58,340 nucleotides of DNA. Origin: an uncultured Akkermansia sp. Its GTDB lineage: Bacteria; Verrucomicrobiota; Verrucomicrobiia; Verrucomicrobiales; Akkermansiaceae. The DNA lies in assembly GCA_947631275.1 (NCBI GenBank), contig CANRKR010000003.1, positions 1 to 58,340 of the forward strand, in the 5' to 3' direction. Numbering within the stretch: the stretch's first letter is position 1; each line of letters begins with the position of its first letter. Positions 48,201 to 57,200 of this stretch are shown here, piece by piece. The translations under genes were made by a program, and so were the position numbers. The notes under the pieces were generated by a model that saw only the letters and a list, made by a program, of their open reading frames with translations, was not told the DNA's origin and did no database searches.

Positions 48201-51200
48201 CCACCTCCACGGTTGCGTTCGTGGTGGAGCTACCCTCCTCCACATGCCCAATCGTGAATGCGCTGGTCGTGACATCACTGTTGTGCGAGCTATCCCCTAT
48301 CACCAGCGTGCCCTTCTGGATATCCAGAGCGCTGCCTTTACTCTGTCCTTGCTTGTTGCTGTATTGTCCAATCTCCCCCAGCCAGGTGAGAGTTCTGTCG
48401 CCCTGCTTGATCAGCGTAACACCTTTCAGAGCGGCATTCACGGTTTCTTCTTCACTATCTCCCGCACCACCCTTGTTGTCCACGAGGATCAGCTTCGAAA
48501 CGCCTGTATCTCCCGGACTCACCGTCGTGATTTCAAGGGTTCCTGTTGCATTTTCCGCCGTGTTGAGCTTGCCCGTGATGGTCAGGCTCCCGCTATTTTC
48601 TGTTCCTGAAGCCTCTAAAGTTCCCGCCTTGATATGAATGAGAGCATCATTGCTTGAGCTGTTGGCTGTTCCGAGTGTTACATCCCCGGTAACGTCGAGT
48701 TTTCCGATATTCTCACCATGACCAACCCAGAGCTTGCCACCCTGAAGCGCGACATTTCCCTTGAGCGTCCGACCTGCTCCGGTAAATTGGAGTTCTCCTC
48801 CGGTGATCGCGACGTTCGCAGACCCGTACGTCTCCGGGTCTTCATCTCTACTAACAACCGCACCCGTAATCGTCTGGTTTGCCCCGGAGAAGGTGAGCGT
48901 GCCGCCACTCAGGGTGATCGTTCCGCTGTGGATCGCCTGATTTGCCCCGGAGAAGGTGAGCTTGCCGACGCTCTGGGTGATCTTGTTGCTGTAAACCTGC
49001 TGGGTTGACCCCGAGAAATTGAACGTGCCGCCGCTGTTGTCCATGCTTATTGCGTCGCTGTAGACGACCGCATTGTCAGCGACCACCGCAAGCGTGGGCG
49101 AGCCCGCGGTTTTTGTGGCCTTCATCCCGAGGTCCGTTCTGGAGTTGCTTTCCCCGATCTTGGTGCCGTGCAATTCGATAACGCCTTTGTTATCAATAAC
49201 CACACTGCCACCCTTGAAATCCCCGTAGAGGTTTAATTTCTTGTACGAATTGACACCCTTATCGAAGAGAAGATTCACGCTTTCGAAATTGGCGTAGATC
49301 GTCAAGTCGTTCATACCGGGAGTGTTATCCCCGAGCTTCAGCGTGGTGTAAGTGGCGCCGCCGTCCGCTGCACTCGTCTTCTTACCGGTGATGGTGGCGT
49401 ACAGGTGATCATCACTACCCGCGTCGCCGCCGCCTGTCGCACTACCGGCCGCAAAATTGGCGGGATTATCGATGGTCAGATCCCCGTTCAGCACGAGTTT
49501 GCTCGCGCCGGTGAGGGTGAGATTGTTCAATTTGCCGCCCGCCGTGAGGGTCAGCGTGCCGGAGGTGACATTCAGCTTCCCGGCGTAACTACTGCCGCCG
49601 CTGGTTGCAAGGGCGTTGCCGATGGTGATGTCGCCGATCAGGGTCAGGACATCATTCGTGCCCGTCAGGGTGGTGACGGTCACCGCGCCACCGCCCGTGG
49701 CGGAGAGAGTGCCGCTGCCGCTCATATCCAGAGTGGTCACCGTGCCGGAGGCGAGCGACAGCGTGCTGCTTGCCGCCAGCGTGGCTTTGGTGATGGACAC
49801 GCCGCTCGTCGCGGTGAACGCCTGCTGCGCCGCCTGCGTGTCGCCCACCGTGATGGTGAGGCCGCTCACCGCGCCGCTGTACGAGTTGCCGCCGTCATTC
49901 CCCGTGACCGTGATCGTGCCGCCCAGCGTGCGATTCGTGTCCGACGTCGCGTCGGAAGCATCCTTCACACCCGCCACCGTCAGATTACTGCCTTCAACCA
50001 GCGTCGCGCCGCTGCCCAGCACCAACGCGCCCGACATGCCGCCGGTGTCGCTGCTCAGGGTGTACGTCCCATTCGTGAGCGTCAGGTCCCCGACGCTACC
50101 CCCGTCCGCGTCCCCGATGGTCAGGGTGATGCTGCCGCCGGAAGTGAAACCGCCTGGCACGCTCGCAGTCTGCAGCGCAAGCGTGCCGCCGCCCGATCCG
50201 ATCTTGACCGTCCCGCTGTGCGAACTCCCGCTCGTCAGCGTCAACTTGCCGCCGCCGTTCAGCTCGATGCCTCCCGTGAAGGTGTTCCCGTCCTCTCCTG
50301 CCGCAGTCGAAACCAGCGCCGTCTGAATCGTCACGTCGCCGCCCGTGCCCACCACGAGATCGCCCGCGCCCGCGAGGGTCTTCACCGTCGCCGTGATGCT
50401 CTTGAACTCGCTCGTCGTGCCGTTTTCCAGCGTCAGCTTGTTCGTCACCGTCAGGGAACTCCCCGAGGAGTCGGCCTGCGTGAAGATCCAGCTCCCGCTC
50501 TGCACGGTCATGTTGACCGCCGTCACGTTCGTTTCCGGATCTGTTCCCTGCACCAGACTCACGGTGTTCTGCGAATTTCCCTTATCGGCGAAGATGACGG
50601 AATCCGTCGTATTCTTGAAGGAGGTCATGCCGCCGTTCTTCAGCGACCACTCGCTGCTGATATCATTCGCGTTCCACGTGAAACTATCCGCGTTCGTCCC
50701 GTCCCAGGTGAGGGCGCCCTCATCCTCCATGTACTTCAGGTTGCCGGTGGAGGCATCCAGCTTCAGATAATGGCGATCTTCCATCTCAAGCCCGGTGAAG
50801 CCGATGTGGGACGTCCAGCCGGGATCATCAGTACCACCTGTCACGAACCCGCCCAACGTATCAAACAACTGCACGCCATCCCCGGTTGACAGGGCTTCCC
50901 TCAGGTCATCGACGTTCGTGTTGTCCACACTCAGGTCAATCCACAGCTTCGCGTTCCCGTCGCCCTCGCTCAACTTCAGACTCGCCAGCTTCAACTGGGT
51001 CAGGCTGATCGAGGCGTTGCCGTTGGTCACCGACGTGGCCTTCACCACCTTGATGGAGGAGTAGTTGTTCGAATCCGTCACCGTATCGCTGCTGCCGACC
51101 ACCACCGCGCCCAGGTCAACCGAGGTCCCGGGGGGTACAGCATCACTCGCCAGAGCGCTCAGGTCGAGCGACGCCCCCTGCGCCAGCGTCAGCCCGGTCA

Positions 51201-54200
51201 GGCTGCCTTCCATCTCGTTAATCTTCGTGCTCCCCTTGCCGAGGCTCAGCGCACGCGGCGTGTCCGCGCTGCGCAGCGTCAGCTTATCAATCGTCCCGCC
51301 CGCGTTCAGCGTGAGCGTGCCCTTAACGAAGGTAACCTCCAGATTCGTTACCGTCTTGCTCAGCGTCAGGGAACCGTAACCCCGCGAAGCATCATTACCC
51401 TTCATCCCGGCATTCAATTGAACCGCGCCGGTGACGTCGCCGCTCAGCGTGACATCCGCCTTGCCCTTGTATTCCAGCTCGGCGGCGATGTTGTTCGCAA
51501 AGGTCCCGTTCGTGTCCGTGTTGAGAACCAGCTTGCCGTTGCCGGATTCCACCTTGATCTCGCCCGTGCCGCCCAGATTCGCGGCGGTGATGGAGCCGTC
51601 GTCCGCGATAGTCAGCCCCGTGCTGTTCACGGTCAGCGTGCCGATCGTGCCGTTCGAGAGCGTGGTCACCCCGTTCAGAGTCAGCGTCCCGCCAACATTG
51701 AGGACGCCAGTCCCGCTGTAGTTGCTCGCCCCGCTCAGCGTCAGGCTCCCGCCGATCTCCACCTTGCCGCCGCTGCCATTCAGACTCGCCAAGGTGCTGC
51801 CGTTGCCCAGCTTGAGCGTGCCGGCATCCACCTTCGCCGCCGTATTGCTGCCGCTCAGGGTCGTAATCGTGAGCGTGCCGACGGATGATGTCTCCTGCTG
51901 CGACAGCTCCAGCGTCGCTCCGGAGAAAGTGCCGATGGTGTAATCGCCCGTGCCCTGGTAGGTGAGGTTGCTGCTGATGCTGCCCTTGAAGTCGCCGGGA
52001 GCGCTATCACTGCCCGCCGCCGGCGATGCCGCATGGGTCAGCACGAGGGTGCCCTGGCCGGTCACGCTGTTGCCCTGCCCGTTGTTGGTCGCGCCCGTCA
52101 GATCAGCCACGGTCAGCGTCGCGCTACTGGCGATGCTCAGCGACCCACTGCCCGTCAGCGTCACCGTCCCCATCTTGTGGTTCGTCGGGTCGCTATTCTC
52201 CACGTCGCTCAGCGTGAGACTCGTGCCGAGGCTCAGCGTGCCGTCGCCGCTCAGGACGCCGCTCATGGTGGTGCTCCCGTTCAGCGTCAGCGTGCTGTTC
52301 TTGTTCACCGTCACCGCCGCGAGAGTGGTCGTGCTCCCGAAGGTCTGACTCGCCCCCGTCGTGCCGTCGCCCAGAATCAGCGCGCCGCTCAAACTCACCT
52401 CGTCGCTGAACGTGCTATTCCCGTTGCCCGTGATGGTCAGGCTGCCCGTCGTGCTCGTCACTTTGCCGGAGCTGCCCTGCAGCCCGCCGACGGAGAGATT
52501 CCCGCTGCCAACCGCCAGCTCCACGGTGGATTGATCCCCTGCCGTGCTGCCCGTCGTCCACGTCACCACGCCCGTGGTTGTGCCGGAAAGGGTGAGGGTT
52601 CCCGCGCCTTGGCCGAGCGTCAGCGCGCCCGCCGTCGCCGGGGGAGGAGCGCTCGGGAGGACATCCGACACCTCCGCCGTGAAGCTCACGCCTGTTCCCA
52701 GCGTGAGCGTGCCGCCGTTCTCCGTGAGCTGCAGCTTGCCGGTGTTGGTCGCCCCTTGCAGCACGATTTCGCCGCCGTCCAGCCGCAGACTGCCCGCGTA
52801 GCCGCCGCCAGCGTCACCCGACGTCGTCAGCGCATCCGCCAGCGTCAGCTTCCCGGTCGCGGTGGGCTCGTCCGTCTTCTTCCCGACGATCAGCACGTCG
52901 CTCGTTTGCGTTCCCTTCACCCCGCCGGTGATGGTGACATCGTTCGTGAACGTCAGCGTGGTTCCGCTGCCGTTGGAAAGGGTCAGCCCCTCGTTCACCG
53001 TGATGCTCTCCCCGTTGAAGATATACGTACCATGCTTCACCTCCATCCCTTTGACCACCACGCCCTGCCCGTCCTTCCCGACGGTGACCGTGATGTCGCC
53101 GCTGTGGCTGCCATTCAGCACGACGCTGTTGCCGTCGATGAACGTCGCATTGTTGTCCGTCTGGGGCGTCGTGCCTCTGCCCCAGATCCTCTGCTCATCG
53201 TTGGCCCAGGTGAAGGCGGCGGTGTCTCCCGCCCCATTCCACTCGAGGGTCTCCGACTTCGCCGTCAGGACGATCTGCCCGCTGCTGTTGAGGCTCGCCT
53301 CCCACTGCTCCATGACAAGACCCGAATTGCCGTCATTGCCCGTGATCTCCACCTTCGCCCCGGTCAGCGAACTGACTCCCGTGCCCGTGAAGAGGTCGTA
53401 CGCCTCCGCCTTGCCCGCGCTGATGAGCGTCTTGAGTTCGCTCCAATCCACCTTCAGCGTCAGGTTCGACGCCGTGCCGTTCACATCACCGTTCAGGGTG
53501 ATCACATTGCCCCGGTTCGCGCCATCTTTCTTCTGCGCATGCACCGTCAGCGCGGACGTCCCATCGATCTTCAGGCTGCTCAGCGTGAGTTGGATGTCAC
53601 TGCCCAGGCTCAACGCCGCGCCGTCCCCGCTGCTCGCGCCGAGCGTGAGGGCGCTGAGGTTCGCGCCCGATACCGGATCCAGCGCGGCAATCTCCAGGCT
53701 GCCGAGCACGCTCAGGTTGCGGGTGGCGCTCCCGGTCCCGAGCTTGAGGGAGGTCAGCTCCACGTGCGCCCCATTACCCACCGTCAGCGTGCCGTACCCG
53801 CTGAAATCCAGAGCATTCGTCACGTTAATCGCCGCCTCCGCGCTCCCGCCCAGGAGAACCGCGTTGCCCATCACGCTGCCCGATGTGCCGCCGATGACGA
53901 TCGTGCTGCCGCCGTACGTGCCGGACAGGGTGAGCGTGCCGTTCACCGCCTTCACCGTCCCCTTCACCTCGCCGGAGAGGGTCTGCTGCGCGGCATTGGA
54001 GCTGTTGCCGACCGCGAGGGTGATGCCGCTCTCCAGATCCCCGGCGTAATCCGCCGCCCCGCTGCCAAGCACCGTGACGGTCGCGCTGCCGGAAGTCCCG
54101 GCTGTCACTTTGGCGGAAGTTCCTGCCCCCTCTGTCACATGCTTGCCGCCGCTGAGGCTGCCGATCTCGATGGCGCCGCTGCTCGTCAGCGTCAGCTCGC

Positions 54201-57200
54201 CGCTGTCGCCCAGAATGATCTCGCCCGTGCCGAAACCGCTCACCGTCCCCAGGCTCACCTTACCGGTCACCTTCAGCTTGCCGTCGGTCGCGCCGCCCGT
54301 GAGAGCGTCAATCGTGCCCTGCCCCACCGCGAGCGTGCCGCCCGTGGAGGTCACGTTGGTCAGTTGCACCTTCTCCGCATCGCCATCCATCCCGCCCGTC
54401 AGCGTCAGCTCGCCGCCGGAGATGGTCAGAGCCCCCTGCACCTTGCCCGTCAGCGTCTGCACCGTCTTCGTCGTGCCCACGCCGCCATCCTGCCCGGCGA
54501 AGGTAAGCGTGAGTAAGTCTTCATCTCCCGCCGGGACAAAGTCGCCCGAGAAGTTCCAAGAAGTTCCTTCTTTGTCCTCCCCGCCCATCAGGATGATCCC
54601 GGAGCCGCTGGCCGTCTCGAATTCCACGTTGGTTCCGCCATTCAGACCGCCGAGGATGAGGCTGCCGCTGTTCACGTGCACCTGCCCGCCGTTGGTCGGA
54701 TCAAACGTCAGCGTCGGCAGATACACATACTTCACGCTCTGGCCGTCCACGCTCAGGTCGAGGTGTCCGCCGTTCAGCGTCATGTGCCCCACGATCCGCG
54801 TGCTGCCCTGGTACGTTGTCGGCAGATTCTGCCACCCACTCGCGGCGGAATCGCCCCCAACGGTCGTAGCCGTGGACGATACGATCCTCAGCGCGGCCGT
54901 CTTCGTGCTGCCATTCCCCACGATGAACTCCGCCGTGCCATCAGTCGTGCCGGTGAAGTCCAGCGCGCCCTGCTCAACCTTCAGGGTGATGCCGCCTTTC
55001 AGCGTCGCGCTGAGTTGCTTGCCGCTGTAACTATCGCTGCTCAGATCGCCCGCGATCTCCGCCCCCTCATACATCACCGTTCCTTTCCCGGTGAGAACGC
55101 CGCTGCCCGTCAGTTCGCTCGCCTCCAGCGTGGCGTACTGCTTCACCTCAATCGTGCCGGTGGTGTCCAGCGTGATCTCGCCGCTCACCTTGTGGGCATG
55201 CACATCCTGATCACTCGTGCCGCCGGAGAGCACGAGCTTGCCGGAGTTCTGGGACGCCGTGCCGATAGTGAGGCCGCTCGCGTTCATGACGCCGCTGATG
55301 GTCAGCGTCTTGCCGTATTCCACGGTGATGGAGCCGTTCGAGCCGCCACTCGTGCCGAAATTCCCGATCTCCTGGTTGGCGCGCACCGTCAGGTTGATCT
55401 TCTCGCCGATGGATCCCGCCCATTGGTAGGTTCCGTCGCTCCACAGGGTCAGCTTCTTGTTGCCGCCCTCAGCCGCCTCCACCGCGATGATGCTGCTGTC
55501 CGTCCCGGTCGCCGTCGCCGCGCCCAACCCCGCCAGGGTCTGATCCGTCCCCAGGGTCACCTTCCCGCCCGTGACGTTCAGCGCGACGAGTCCCCCCGTC
55601 GCATCGCCCGGAGAAGCGGTCGGCAGCGCGGCATTCAGCGTGAGGCTCTCCTCCGCGTCGTTAGCCACGGTCACGTTGACGACGGAACTTTCCCCGGTCG
55701 TCACGGTCGTACCCGTCTCCAGCGTGATGTTCCCGCTGAAGGTGAAGTCCTCCGCCAGCGTGAACGTGCTGCCGCTGCCGCCCGCCTCGATCGTGCCGCT
55801 CCCGGCATCCAGCTTGTCCATCCCGCTGAGAATCCCCTGCAGCTTCAGGGTTCCGGCTTGGTCGGTGCCACCGCTGCTGAGCGTCAGCCCGCGAGCCGTT
55901 CCATCCGCGGACGCCACGCCGGTGATCGTCGCGGTCTTGCCGTTCGCCACCACGATCGTGCTGTCCGCCGGGGCATCGCTCTCTCCCTTCGCCCCCAGCT
56001 TCACGCCGCCCTGCACGTTCAGGTATGTATCCGCACCGTCACCCCCAATCTTCAGCGTCGCGCCGGTGAGCACGAGGGTGGCGTTCAGCGCGTCGTAGTC
56101 GTAGATCCATGTGTCCTTCGAAAGCTCGATATCCCCGTGCCAGGTCGTGCCTTCGCCCAGCACGCTCTTCAGGCTGTGGGGATCGCCGCTTGTCAGATCC
56201 AGATGCAACGCGCCCTTCGCCCCCGCATGCAGGGTGAGTCCATTGTCCAGCAGTCCCTCCTTCGTCAGCGTGAGCGTGCCCTCCACCACGATGTGCGCGT
56301 CGTGACTCTCATCATCAACGGTCAGGTTCACCTTGTTGCTGACCGTCAGCTTGCCCTCGCCGCCCAGTGTGAGCTCCTGCCCCTCGTGGATGGTGATGCC
56401 CTGGTCCACCGTCAGCCCGCCGCTGCCGATGTTCAGCGTGAGGCTGCCGCCGTAGCCGTCCCCATCCGTCGTGTCGTAAATCTCCAGCGCGCCCAGCGTG
56501 GATGCGCCGCTGCCCAGCGTCAGCGTACCGCCCGCCGCCAGCTTGCCGCTCTTCGCTGCGGGAGGTTCAGGATCGCTCGCCGCCGTGTAGCCATCCAGAC
56601 TCGCCAGCGTGCCGCCCGCCGCCAGCGTGAGCGTCGCGCCATCGCCGATGGTGACGGCCACGCCGTCCGTCTCATGACTCACCGTCCCGCTGACCGTCAG
56701 ACTGCCCGATTCCACCGCCAGCTTGCCGCCGCTGAACGTCGTCACGGTGAAGCCGTACGTCGTGCCGCCGTTGAAGGTCAGGTTGCTGCTGATCGTTCCC
56801 CCGAAGGAGCCTGCCTGCGAGGCTGTGCTGTAATCCAGACTCAGCGTGCCGTCGCCATCCACCGCGCCGACAACCGCCCCGCTCGCCCCCTGCAGGTCCG
56901 TTGCAGCCAGCGTGCCGCTCAGCGTCAGGGTGTGCCCGTCCACGTTCAGAGTCCCCGCCGAGGCGCTCGTGTCCGTGGCGTAGGTGTAAGCCATGTTCGC
57001 GCCCAGGGTCAGCCCCTTCACGCTCAGCTTGCCGCCGTACGTGATCTGCGTCTCGTTGCCGACCGTCAGCGTGCCCTCGCTCGCCAGTTCGCCGTTGCCG
57101 CTCAGCGTGTTGATCGTGCTGTCGCCCGCCAGGGTCAGCGCGCCGCCGGTCAGCGTCAGGTCAAAGGTTCCGCTCTGCGTGAATTTCTGGTTCCCCGCCG

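Noticed and set aside
48878..49024. Regular 63-base repeats considered as a CRISPR array
   Set aside because: There is no alternation of constant repeats and unique spacers; the units are in-frame coding rungs of a beta-solenoid.
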